Notes: generated by a model not told the origin, from the letters alone. 15,876 nucleotides of DNA from CAKSHP01 sp045636325 (GCA_045636325.1 JAZTXH010000015.1:1-15876), one strand, 5' to 3'. Numbered from the stretch's first letter, positions 1 to 6,633 are shown. Translations and numbers: made by a program.

Positions 1-237
1 TCTGCGCATACCTTCCGAGTTTCCGGACAAGGTATAATTACAGGCAAATGTATCAGCCCGTTTTCGGGCAGAAAACCACCATTAAATATTCGTACTATGT
101 CTGAAAGGAAATTCTATTTACACAAAATTCGCCGAGCTGCCTTTTTTGTGCCAGTTTTTTTGGTTTATGCACTGTAAATTCGTCTGAACGGAGAATAATA
201 ATTACTCTCTAATTACATACATCATATAAATTACAAA
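1..237. other. Left edge with no confident gene
   Basis: No gene can be called here. All three plus frames are open for a while: to about 37 in frame 2, to about 104 in frame 3 and to 177 in frame 1. None gives a recognisable protein, so at most a few C-terminal codons of a gene entering from the left are present. A 5-bp hairpin (GCCCG/CGGGC around position 60) is the only clear structure. The sequence just after the bfd-like gene (180-237) shows no convincing terminator. Confidence 0.4.
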
Positions 238-444
238 TTACATGGCTGCCCCGTTCATAATTTCAGATATTATATCCAAAACTTTCTGATGGCATCCTCC
301 GCAACCTGTAGAACAATTAGTTATTTCCTGCACATCCTTAAACGCACTTAACACATCGTCAAAATTCTTAAGATTATGCATTGCATCTGCAATGTCACTA
401 TAGCTAACCTGCATACAATTACAAACCATATAATTTTCTGTCAT
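238..444 (-). CDS. BFD-like [2Fe-2S]-binding protein
   Basis: This is a 68-aa protein of the bacterioferritin-associated ferredoxin (BFD-like) family. These are small cytoplasmic domains that bind a [2Fe-2S] cluster and pass electrons to partner proteins. The ligand pattern is visible: C8-x-C10 near the N-terminus and C48-GG-C51 in the 'TGCGGC' block, with an extra Cys at 44. The start chosen is the ATG at 444, preceded by GAGGG at good spacing; a GTG three codons upstream overlaps that ribosome binding site. The gene lies 72 nt beyond the original stop codon of the rubrerythrin remnant (517-519), so before the island inserted it was probably the third gene of a perR-rubrerythrin-bfd operon. 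An electron-donor role to rubrerythrin is inferred from this linkage. Confidence 0.85.
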   Translation of the reverse strand: MTENYMVCNCMQVSYSDIADAMHNLKNFDDVLSAFKDVQEITNCSTGCGGCHQKVLDIISEIMNGAAM

Positions 445-464
445 AATATTCACCCTCTATTATG

Positions 465-491
465 TAATGACTGCATTTTATACAGTCATTA
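465..491 (-). other. Intercistronic hairpin between old rubrerythrin end and bfd-like gene
   Basis: A perfect 9-bp inverted repeat (TAATGACTG 465-473, CAGTCATTA 483-491, 9-nt loop) lies between the displaced rubrerythrin stop and the bfd-like start. No U-run follows on the minus strand, so it is more likely an mRNA processing or stability element, or a weak attenuator, than a strong terminator. Confidence 0.4.
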
Positions 492-516
492 TAAATTTAT
501 ACATTCTTAATTAATA

Positions 517-563
517 TTATCCAAAGTATCTTTTAAGCAGGCCTTCAAATGCTTTTCCATGTC
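517..563 (-). pseudogene. Displaced original 3' end of rubrerythrin gene
   Basis: Read on the minus strand, this segment encodes HGKAFEGLLKRYFG and a TAA stop (517-519). It matches the last residues of the rubrerythrin gene at 10576-11115, which now ends in HGKAFEGLLKRFF. It is the chromosomal gene end left behind when the island integrated through the 19-bp core. It has no start of its own and is expected to be non-functional. Confidence 0.85.
545..563. repeat. attL core, 19-bp direct repeat
   Basis: TCAAATGCTTTTCCATGTC occurs here and, identically and in the same orientation, at 10601-10619. It lies about 170 bp from the 3' end of the integrase gene, as is usual for tyrosine-integrase elements. 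On its island side (564-580) the sequence still encodes a rubrerythrin-like DE-S-R, so the attP of the element mimicked the gene on both sides of the core. Confidence 0.88.
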
Positions 564-658
564 TTGACTCGTCGTAGTTCAATTCAAATTGATTAAAACA
601 GTTTATGTTGAAATCTCAATAGATATCTACACTTACAAATACTTCATTCAGCCTATGA

Positions 659-679
659 ATGCCAGTTTTGATGCCAGTT
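659..679. repeat. Left-end ATGCCAGTT direct repeats, possible integrase arm sites
   Basis: Two copies of ATGCCAGTT start at 659 and 671, 12 bp apart, between attL and the integrase gene. The hexamer ATGCCA recurs three times at the right end (10343, 10363, 10468), and ATGCCAGTTT occurs on the minus strand at 2040-2049 in the integrase leader. The repeats and placement fit arm-type sites of a Tn916/lambda-type integrase, but binding is an inference. Confidence 0.4.
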
Positions 680-729
680 ACATAAGCTCAAATTGAATAT
701 ATCACATTTTGATTGAAATTGCAGCACTT

Positions 730-2022
730 TTAATGCAATTGATTGATTGCTTGTATCATTTTTTCATCTGCAATTTCATTATCACCAAAATAATAACTGT
801 TAGTAGTCTCTATTTTTGAATGCCCCATACGCTTCTTCAATTTTGCCAGAGGGCAATTCATTGCAGCAAGGAATGATGCGTGTGTATGCCTTAAATTATG
901 ATATTTAAAGTGAATACCAAGTTCATCCTTAAACTTTGTAGCCCAAGACTTCATACTATGATTGGTAAGGATTTCACCATTTTCTTTTCTGTTTATAAAA
1001 TCTCCACCAACAAGGTCATCATCTTGGTCCTTATAAATACGAACCTTTACAACTTCTGTTGCCCTATAAGAAGTACCATAATGCTCTCTACGTTCTTGCT
1101 CATACTTTTTCTTCGCCAACAAATGCTCATACAATTTATCTGGAATATCTATCTCCCTATCTGCCTTTTCTGTTTTAGGTGGAACGAGTACACGTATTGA
1201 GTCTTGCATAAGCATCTGGCGTTGAATATGTATTGTATGCTTATCCCAATCAATGTCACTCCACATAAGACCAAAACATTCAGATATTCGCACTCCCAAA
1301 AAATATCCAAGCAAAAAGGCAGTATGAAGATTTGAATTTTCAATTCTTGCATGCATCGCATCTATCTCTGCTTGTGTATAGGTCTCTATTTTCTCATCAT
1401 CTTTATCTTCTTTACTTTTATCTGGCATTGTTAATTTCGTATTTTTATCTTCGCACATAAAATAATAAGTATCTCTGCTTATCCATCGCATACTTTGAGC
1501 ATAACCCCAAATAAGATAAAACACCTTTAAGAAACCTTCTACATACGAATATGCATAACCGTTAGCATAATTATTATACACAGAACCCTTATAATATAAT
1601 TCTAATAAATAATTCTTCAAATCACCACTACTGATACTTACAATAGTTCTATTCCCCCAAGTCGGTCCAATATGATTACTCCACAAACTCTTTTGCTTTG
1701 TAATTGTACCATCACGTCTATCATATGAACCGTGTTCTAAATAGTGATTAAATATTTCATTAAGTGTAATGGTGGTATTTTCTTCGTATGGATTAGTTGG
1801 TTTATTAGCATCTGATTGATGCTCCGCAACAAATGCAATCCTTGCCTCTTTTGCTTCTGTTCTGGTAGCAAACCCTTTTTTACGAGTATCCTTACCATCC
1901 CTTACTGCACGAAATCCCCAAGTCTGACTGCGCTTATCAAAAAATATACCATCACCAGAGCCACCCTTATTGTTCATCTGTGCTTTGGTTCTTGCACCAG
2001 CAAATTTTGTTTTCTTCAGCAT
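730..2022 (-). CDS. int: Tyrosine site-specific integrase
   Basis: This 430-aa phage/ICE-type tyrosine recombinase catalyses integration and excision of the element. An N-terminal AP2-like arm-binding domain covers about residues 24-68. A SAM-like core-binding domain (about 84-185) and the catalytic domain follow. The active-site set is complete: R245 (GVRISE), K283 (PPKTEK), H375-x-x-R378 (HNLRH), H401 (MGHS) and nucleophile Y411. I chose the ATG at 2022 because AAGGAG lies just upstream; a longer frame from 2049 (MPVWFKEKY) would make that ribosome binding site coding sequence. The gene is transcribed towards attL, so read-through could reach the bfd-like gene. The only structure after the stop is a weak 7-bp hairpin (717-740). 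Confidence 0.95.
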   Translation of the reverse strand: MLKKTKFAGARTKAQMNNKGGSGDGIFFDKRSQTWGFRAVRDGKDTRKKGFATRTEAKEARIAFVAEHQSDANKPTNPYEENTTITLNEIFNHYLEHGSYDRRDGTITKQKSLWSNHIGPTWGNRTIVSISSGDLKNYLLELYYKGSVYNNYANGYAYSYVEGFLKVFYLIWGYAQSMRWISRDTYYFMCEDKNTKLTMPDKSKEDKDDEKIETYTQAEIDAMHARIENSNLHTAFLLGYFLGVRISECFGLMWSDIDWDKHTIHIQRQMLMQDSIRVLVPPKTEKADREIDIPDKLYEHLLAKKKYEQERREHYGTSYRATEVVKVRIYKDQDDDLVGGDFINRKENGEILTNHSMKSWATKFKDELGIHFKYHNLRHTHASFLAAMNCPLAKLKKRMGHSKIETTNSYYFGDNEIADEKMIQAINQLH

Positions 2023-2075
2023 ATATTTCTCCTTAAACCAAACTGGCATTTGGTCTTCCTTCTGTTCTTGATACT

Positions 2076-2104
2076 ATTATAATACAAAAAAGTTATGATT
2101 TCAA
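2076..2104 (-). promoter_or_regulatory. Integrase promoter, -35 embedded in a terminator stem
   Basis: On the minus strand TTGAAA (2099-2104), a 17-nt spacer and TATAAT (2076-2081) form a near-consensus sigma-A promoter upstream of the integrase. The -35 hexamer lies in the 3' arm of the hairpin that terminates the preceding SLOG-like gene. Confidence 0.7.
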
Positions 2105-2126
2105 TATATTTCGTTGAAATCATAAC
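2092..2126 (-). terminator. Rho-independent terminator of the SLOG-like gene
   Basis: A perfect 13-bp stem (2092-2104 with 2114-2126, 9-nt loop) is followed on the minus strand by TTTTTTG. It lies just after the stop of the 2181-2702 gene and separates it from the integrase gene. Confidence 0.85.
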
Positions 2127-2180
2127 CTATAATTGATGATTTTGTTTAAATGCTATATACCCATCAAATATTCGTTATAT

Positions 2181-2702
2181 TTATATGACATTTATAATCT
2201 TTCTCCTTTTCCTTTCAGCGTACTTATATGCTATACCTGTACCACTTTTAGGTTGGTAATCAAATACGTCACGCCTGCTTTGTTTTCTTCTGGCTGGCTT
2301 GTAATTTTCATCGTAATAAACCACGCAAACAGAACATTTGTCAATCATATGCTGGTTGCGCTTAACATATACTGCTTTACCTGCACCCGAAACACTTTCT
2401 GGATAGTAGGTATCTTCATAATGTTCTAACAGACCTTCTCTATATGCTCTGCTGCCTTCGCCATCAATATGTTCAAACTCAGCCCTTACATACACACGCT
2501 GTATGTAAGGGTATTTGTTTTTCAGGTCTGATACTATTTTATAACACAAGTCATCAAACTGACTTTTACTCCCGAAAAGAAATGTATCTATCTCATCAGC
2601 AGTAATCAATTTTTCGATTTCACGATATAATCTATCTTTTAGTTCATCTGTTGCAACAATTTTTCTATGCCCGAAGAAACAGGCTGTATGTTTTATACAC
2701 AT
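2181..2702 (-). CDS. SLOG-superfamily (DUF1273/YpsA-like) protein
   Basis: This 173-aa protein resembles the DUF1273/YpsA branch of the SLOG superfamily, Rossmann-like domains thought to bind nucleotides or nucleotide-derived ligands. Supporting features are the N-terminal strand with FFGHRK (about residues 9-14), the FGSKSQFDDL segment corresponding to the family's GG-x-GxD loop, the KRNQHMIDKCSVCVVYY block and the C-terminal SGTGIAYKYAE followed by a basic strand. Where relatives have a glycine pair, this protein has FGSKS, so ligand binding may differ. It is transcribed divergently from the XRE gene and has its own promoter and terminator. The function is unknown; a regulatory or defence-signalling role is only a guess. 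The start has a weak ribosome binding site. Confidence 0.7.
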   Translation of the reverse strand: MCIKHTACFFGHRKIVATDELKDRLYREIEKLITADEIDTFLFGSKSQFDDLCYKIVSDLKNKYPYIQRVYVRAEFEHIDGEGSRAYREGLLEHYEDTYYPESVSGAGKAVYVKRNQHMIDKCSVCVVYYDENYKPARRKQSRRDVFDYQPKSGTGIAYKYAERKRRKIINVI

Positions 2703-2748
2703 CGCTCATCATACTCACTTTATCAGTTTATTTCTAACAAATATACAC

Positions 2749-2777
2749 ATTATATCACATTCATTCCTGAATTACAA
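2749..2777 (-). promoter_or_regulatory. Promoter of the SLOG-like gene
   Basis: On the minus strand TTGTAA (2772-2777), a 17-nt spacer and TATAAT (2749-2754) lie about 50 bp upstream of the SLOG-like start. One arm of the 2762-2793 palindrome occupies the spacer, so an operator-bound protein would block this promoter. Confidence 0.6.
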
Positions 2778-2793
2778 TGTATTTTCAGGAATG
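2762..2793. promoter_or_regulatory. Operator-like inverted repeat between divergent genes
   Basis: CATTCCTGAA (2762-2771) and TTCAGGAATG (2784-2793) are a perfect 10-bp inverted repeat with a 12-nt spacer. It lies between the SLOG-like gene (minus) and the XRE regulator (plus). The position suggests the binding site of the XRE protein, but binding is inferred. Confidence 0.55.
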
Positions 2794-2821
2794 GTTCCAC
2801 CATAATTTTAAAACCGTAGGA

Positions 2822-2827
2822 TATAAT
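2822..2827 (+). promoter_or_regulatory. -10 element of the XRE regulator gene
   Basis: TATAAT lies 25 nt before the ATG at 2852. No good -35 hexamer is visible at 16-18 nt, so this promoter may be weak or activator-dependent. Confidence 0.4.
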
Positions 2828-2851
2828 ATTATATATAGCGAGGTGATTGAT

Positions 2852-3160
2852 ATGTACGAAGAAGAATTTCCATTAAGATTAGCACAACTTAGAACAAAGA
2901 AAGGTGTCAGCGCACGCGAAATGAGCCTTTCAATTTCTCAGAACTCTGGTTACATTTCTAATATCGAGAATGGCAAGGCGCTTCCGTCAATGGCATCCTT
3001 TTTCTTTATCTGTGAATATCTTGACATCAGTCCAAGCGATTTTTTCGATACAGATGCTGCAAACCCTGAAAAATTGAATACGCTGATTAATTTATTGAAG
3101 AAGATGAGCGATAAGCAACTTGATAGCATAACTTCTATTGTAAATGATATTATAAAATAA
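2852..3160 (+). CDS. XRE-family HTH transcriptional regulator
   Basis: This 102-aa Cro/CI-type repressor has a helix-turn-helix domain at about residues 8-62. Visible motifs are LAQLRTKKGVSAREMS, ISQNSGYISNIENG and a third-helix block ending in LDISPSDFF, followed by a short helical tail that could dimerise. The ATG at 2852 is chosen because GAGGTGATTGAT precedes it; an upstream ATG at 2777 lacks a ribosome binding site and lies in the promoter region. It is the only plus-strand gene of the island and is divergent from the SLOG-like gene. It most likely controls that intergenic region through the palindrome at 2762-2793 and may help decide island maintenance or excision. Confidence 0.9.
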   Translation: MYEEEFPLRLAQLRTKKGVSAREMSLSISQNSGYISNIENGKALPSMASFFFICEYLDISPSDFFDTDAANPEKLNTLINLLKKMSDKQLDSITSIVNDIIK

Positions 3161-3192
3161 GCACTCTCTAAAATCCAGAGAGTGCTTATTTT
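3154..3192. terminator. Bidirectional terminator containing both flanking stop codons
   Basis: A perfect 16-bp stem (3154-3169 with 3177-3192, 7-nt loop) has A-runs on one side and T-runs on the other, so it can terminate convergent transcription from both strands. The stem contains the TAA of the XRE gene (3158-3160) and its 3' edge overlaps the stop codon of the methyltransferase gene (3191-3193). Confidence 0.9.
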
Positions 3193-5035
3193 AATAGTTT
3201 GTAACTAAAACTTCTATGGTTTTCCCTTTGTTTTTACGTCTGAAATTTGCATGTATATATTCGCTTTCCAAATGATGAATATTGTATCCCTTATTCCTTA
3301 CCCATTCAGGTAATGTGGGATGCTTGTTTCCGTTATTTTCAAAAACATTGGACATTGCCCACTTCACACCTTTGTTATCCAAAGTTTCCAGATAACTATA
3401 CAGTTCACTTTCTGCTTGTTCATCCCAACCCTTATTATATGTTGCAGTAGTGATGAGATAAGGTGGGTCTATATACACAAAAGCACCTGCCTGAATATTT
3501 ACGCTTTTGTAATCATCGCAAGTAAAAACAATTTTACTTCCCGAAACCTTTTTAGCAAAAGCAAAAAATTTCTGTTTAGCCAAATCAAAATTGACCTTAT
3601 TAAAACCAAAAGGGGCATTATATTCATTCTGCAGATTGAATTGAACCGTACTCCTATTGAAACTGCACCATACAAGCACTAAACCCCAATACCAGAACTC
3701 GATGCATCGTTTTTCATACGGAACATTGTTATATTCATCTCTACAAGCATAATAGCCATTTTCATTTTCTTTATTAAGCGAATATTGGCTGATAACAGTT
3801 TCAATCAAGTCCCAAGCAGCATCGGGAGCTGTTTCCTGTATCCCTTTGTAAATTCCAATCAAAAACAGGTTACTATCATTTATTAGAACTTGCTTTGCAT
3901 CGGAGTTGATGCCGACAACACCCGAACCCCCAAACAAATCAATAAAAATATCAATATCCTTCGGAAACAATTTTTGAATATCAGGTAATAATTTGTGTTT
4001 GTTGCCAAGATAGGCAAATAAAGGTTGTATGTAATTATTTTTTTCTTTGGTTCGTGCAGACCTTTCTTCACCTTCTGTAGTCCACTTGCTCGGGAGAGCA
4101 TACATTGGATGGGAACGAATGTATTTCCTACCATACTTCATTACATCAAGTCCGTAAAGTGATAATGCAACAAGAGTATGATTAAGTATATGAAATGCGG
4201 ACTGCTTTTGCGTAGTTGGGTCGATATCCTCTCCTAAACAAAAAGACAGCCAACCCATACCATCTTCAGATTTTTTTCTTACAATGCCTTGTTTTGTAAG
4301 TGCTCCACAGAAGTTTTTTGTTGTTCGGTTAAATAGTTTAACCAGAGAACCATCTGTAAGCTCTGCACACAAATAAGAACAGCCACAATTTTCAATTGTG
4401 GTAAAGTCACTTATAGTTTTACCTTTTAACCCCTTAAAACTTGCAACTTCGAGCTTGTATATCTGACCAGAAGATGGTTTTATATAAAAAATATTATTTT
4501 TCCCAAAGTACGTCAGCTTATCTAATATATACTGATTTTCACAAATTCCACCTGTTTCCATATTATAAATGTTCTGCCACACAGTATATGCCGCATAAAA
4601 TCGCCTGTATGCTGTTTGGTTTAGTAAGACTATGGCATAAAACGCGTATTGCAAGAGGTTGAAAATATAGTCATATTCAATATAAGGAGTTTTTAGCCAA
4701 AATTTTTCTTTGTCTTCATTTGAATAAAATGTCAAACCATGATTGAGGTTTTGAACATACATATTGAATTTTGAGCCTTTTGTACCATCACCCATAAATC
4801 TCGCTATTGCATCGGAGTTAATGTTTTGCACTTTTTTAGATGCAATGGCAATCAAAGTGGTTGCCGCATCATGAAACACTTTGAAATGACCTACAATTTC
4901 GGGCAGAGAACCTGTGAAGTCATGTACCAAGCACTTTTCCTGCAAATCTTTAATGATTTTATCATTTGCAAATTCTTCTTTTACTTCTTCCATAAACTGA
5001 AAAAAATCTTTATTTTTATCTAATCTAATCATCAT
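3191..5035 (-). CDS. Dam-like DNA adenine methyltransferase with unknown N-terminal region
   Basis: This 614-aa protein has a C-terminal (about 336-614) class D12 N6-adenine methyltransferase domain. Visible motifs are YLGNKHKLL (342-350), the AdoMet-binding IDLFGGSGVVG (365-375), the catalytic IDPPY (522-526) and a C-terminal RRKNKGKTIEVLVTN block. The usual Dam-like enzyme is about 270-300 aa, so residues 1-335 are an extra region I do not recognise. It has an aromatic helical middle (about 118-160) and a beta-rich part with several cysteines (about 165-270). The ATG is preceded by AGGAG. The gene is 9 nt after a ribbon-helix-helix gene, probably in one operon with it and the Cys-rich protein. 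The target sequence is unknown, and no nuclease motif is evident. It may protect the island or act in defence. Confidence 0.88.
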   Translation of the reverse strand: MMIRLDKNKDFFQFMEEVKEEFANDKIIKDLQEKCLVHDFTGSLPEIVGHFKVFHDAATTLIAIASKKVQNINSDAIARFMGDGTKGSKFNMYVQNLNHGLTFYSNEDKEKFWLKTPYIEYDYIFNLLQYAFYAIVLLNQTAYRRFYAAYTVWQNIYNMETGGICENQYILDKLTYFGKNNIFYIKPSSGQIYKLEVASFKGLKGKTISDFTTIENCGCSYLCAELTDGSLVKLFNRTTKNFCGALTKQGIVRKKSEDGMGWLSFCLGEDIDPTTQKQSAFHILNHTLVALSLYGLDVMKYGRKYIRSHPMYALPSKWTTEGEERSARTKEKNNYIQPLFAYLGNKHKLLPDIQKLFPKDIDIFIDLFGGSGVVGINSDAKQVLINDSNLFLIGIYKGIQETAPDAAWDLIETVISQYSLNKENENGYYACRDEYNNVPYEKRCIEFWYWGLVLVWCSFNRSTVQFNLQNEYNAPFGFNKVNFDLAKQKFFAFAKKVSGSKIVFTCDDYKSVNIQAGAFVYIDPPYLITTATYNKGWDEQAESELYSYLETLDNKGVKWAMSNVFENNGNKHPTLPEWVRNKGYNIHHLESEYIHANFRRKNKGKTIEVLVTNY

Positions 5036-5044
5036 ACAACACTC

Positions 5045-5188
5045 CTATTTGTTATTTTTTATAAACTGCGCCACCGCAATTTTTATCAGGCCTGACATAG
5101 TTATGCCCATCTTTTCTGCCAAGGCCTCATACTCTGCACGCTTTTCTTTTGAAACCTTTATAGTTACTCTCTCTGAATTTTTTATCAT
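5045..5188 (-). CDS. Small ribbon-helix-helix (CopG/Arc-type) protein
   Basis: This 47-aa ORF encodes a typical ribbon-helix-helix fold. A short beta strand (ERVTIKVS) is followed by helix A (KEKRAEYEALAEKMG), the turn ITMSG and helix B (LIKIAVAQFIKNN). Such proteins bind DNA as dimers through the paired strands and act as repressors or antitoxins. The ATG at 5188 is preceded by GGGAG at about 10 nt; an in-frame GTG at 5197 overlaps the stop codon of the Cys-rich gene and is a less likely start. The gene sits between the Cys-rich gene and the methyltransferase (9-nt gap) and probably regulates this cassette. No RelE/ParE-like toxin is visible next to it. Confidence 0.85.
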   Translation of the reverse strand: MIKNSERVTIKVSKEKRAEYEALAEKMGITMSGLIKIAVAQFIKNNK

Positions 5189-5193
5189 TTTAC

Positions 5194-6093
5194 TCACACT
5201 CCCGCTTTGTTTTCTAAGCACCTATCAAGCTCATCATCCGTAATCTTCGGAGCCTCTCCTAAAAAACAGTCTTTATAACCCATAACATAGAAGTTGTTAG
5301 CCTCTTTATAAGGGCTTCTTATTTCTTCAGTTTCTTCAATCAGTTGTTTAATATCGTCATCCTCGATTTGGGGCTGCTCCTCCATAAAGCCATCTTTATA
5401 GCCCTCTATATAACCACAGGCTAAACCTTGTGAAAAGCCGCAATCATAAGCCTCCTCTATACTTTTAAAAGAATTGTCATCATCAGACACAGGACATTCA
5501 TCGCAATCACAATCAACGCATGGGCTTAGCCCCGATACATAGTTTCTAACCCTTTCGCAAGGATGCTTCTCAAAATCTTCATCATCCTCGTCTTCTAACC
5601 ATTTATCTGTTTCTTCCATAGCAGTAATACAGCCTTTTTTATAACCTTGCTGATAGCCTTCGTTATATGCGTTTAAGTATTTTTCTATTTCTTCTTCATC
5701 TTCGTATTCTTCATAGTTGGGGTGATATATGCATCCGCCATCACATAACCCCTGTTCAATGCACTCGCATACAATATCTTCCACATAAGGGCATTCAGGC
5801 AGTTCTTCGGTCTTTGTACCATACTTTGCAAACTTTTCGGGGTTTTCACCTGCGGGCACTTTTTTCATTATAAAAGGCTTATCATCTGCTTCCCAATACT
5901 GTTGAAATCTCAATTTTTTCTTCTCAAAATCACGATTTTTCTTGTTAAAATGGCAGGCTCCACAATCTGGTTCATCTATAAAGTCAGGGTGGAAAATGCA
6001 ATCTTCACCACACCCCCAACCGTCACACGTGGTATTTTTACTATAAGGGCAATAGTGCCTTTCTCTTGCAAAAATCTTTTTATCTCTTTTCAT
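5194..6093 (-). CDS. Acidic Cys-rich repeat protein, function unknown
   Basis: I do not recognise this 299-aa protein, but its architecture is distinctive. Two copies of a Cys module are visible: C15-PY-x5-C23...C28-x3-C32-IFHP and C101-PY-x5-C109...C117-x3-C121-IYHP. A third, looser cluster (C179, C192, C195, C197, C200) follows. Each resembles a small zinc- or iron-sulfur-binding knuckle. Between and after them are tetrapeptide GYxx repeats at 146-155, 219-236 and 272. Highly acidic linkers (runs of E and D) separate the modules. No signal peptide or membrane segment is seen. The ATG at 6093 follows GGAG at 8 nt; the upstream GTG at 6102 overlaps that site. It heads a cassette with the ribbon-helix-helix gene and the methyltransferase. 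Confidence 0.75.
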   Translation of the reverse strand: MKRDKKIFARERHYCPYSKNTTCDGWGCGEDCIFHPDFIDEPDCGACHFNKKNRDFEKKKLRFQQYWEADDKPFIMKKVPAGENPEKFAKYGTKTEELPECPYVEDIVCECIEQGLCDGGCIYHPNYEEYEDEEEIEKYLNAYNEGYQQGYKKGCITAMEETDKWLEDEDDEDFEKHPCERVRNYVSGLSPCVDCDCDECPVSDDDNSFKSIEEAYDCGFSQGLACGYIEGYKDGFMEEQPQIEDDDIKQLIEETEEIRSPYKEANNFYVMGYKDCFLGEAPKITDDELDRCLENKAGV

Positions 6094-6233
6094 CGTTATC
6101 ACTCCAAATCATAAACTCTCATTTCCCTGAACTAAAATTCTTGACATATTAGTATAATTTTTTCTGTCCATAATTTGACCTATACATGTCTTTTGTTAAA
6201 CTTTTGGAAAACGATTTTTATATAAGAAGAAAA

Positions 6234-6273
6234 AAGATACGGAAACACCTATTTTTAGATATTTCCGTATCTT
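6234..6273 (-). terminator. Rho-independent terminator
   Basis: A perfect 12-bp stem (6234-6245 with 6262-6273) is followed on the minus strand by a U-rich tract (TTTTTTCTTC overlapping the stem foot). It ends the transcript of the small-gene cluster just after the stop at 6277, so the Cys-rich gene downstream needs its own promoter. Confidence 0.85.
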
Positions 6274-6276
6274 ATC

Positions 6277-6633
6277 TCAAATTATAAAATTGGGAGGAAG
6301 AGGATGACCTTCACAAAAGAGCAGTAGCACTTGGTCATATAGTATGACAGCCTTTTCTAATGCTGTGCTTTTATCTGCATCAAATTTCGTTTCTACTTCC
6401 TTAATATAATAAAGCAAAGTTTCCCATTCAGGTTCCACTTCACCAAATTTTCTGTGCACGAAAGTAATCCTATCTTTAACAAACCTGATTACAAACTCCC
6501 GATACTCCCAAGGGGGAACTCTCTTTTTCTGTTTTTTTAACCATTTCTGATATTCGCTATCTATGACTTCTTTTGCAGGATATGTAAACACGTAATCTTC
6601 CAAATTTTCATAGTCATCAAAATCAAAAGCCAT
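6277..6633 (-). CDS. Hypothetical protein, 118 aa
   Basis: I do not recognise this protein. It is mixed-charge and largely helical in appearance, with an acidic N-terminus (MAFDFDDYENLEDY), a basic middle (KKQKKRVPP) and a hydrophobic C-terminal helix (AVILYDQVLLLFCEG) ending in PLPPNF. It has no signal peptide and no obvious catalytic motif. A good ribosome binding site (GAGGTGGTAAG) sits directly before the ATG. It is 14 nt downstream of the 73-aa gene and is the last gene before a strong terminator, so it is likely co-transcribed with the amidoligase-fragment cluster. Confidence 0.7.
   Translation of the reverse strand: MAFDFDDYENLEDYVFTYPAKEVIDSEYQKWLKKQKKRVPPWEYREFVIRFVKDRITFVHRKFGEVEPEWETLLYYIKEVETKFDADKSTALEKAVILYDQVLLLFCEGHPLPPNFII

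Noticed and set aside
1..177. Open plus-strand frame entering from the left edge
   Set aside because: All three frames are open for part of this stretch and none gives a protein-like sequence, so no gene end can be chosen.
5045..5188. Type II toxin-antitoxin module
   Set aside because: The small protein could be an antitoxin by fold, but neither neighbour resembles a RelE, ParE, HicA, MazF or similar toxin.
6141..6158. TTGACA followed by TATAAT on the plus strand
   Set aside because: The two boxes are only 6 nt apart, which cannot form a promoter. No plus-strand gene follows.
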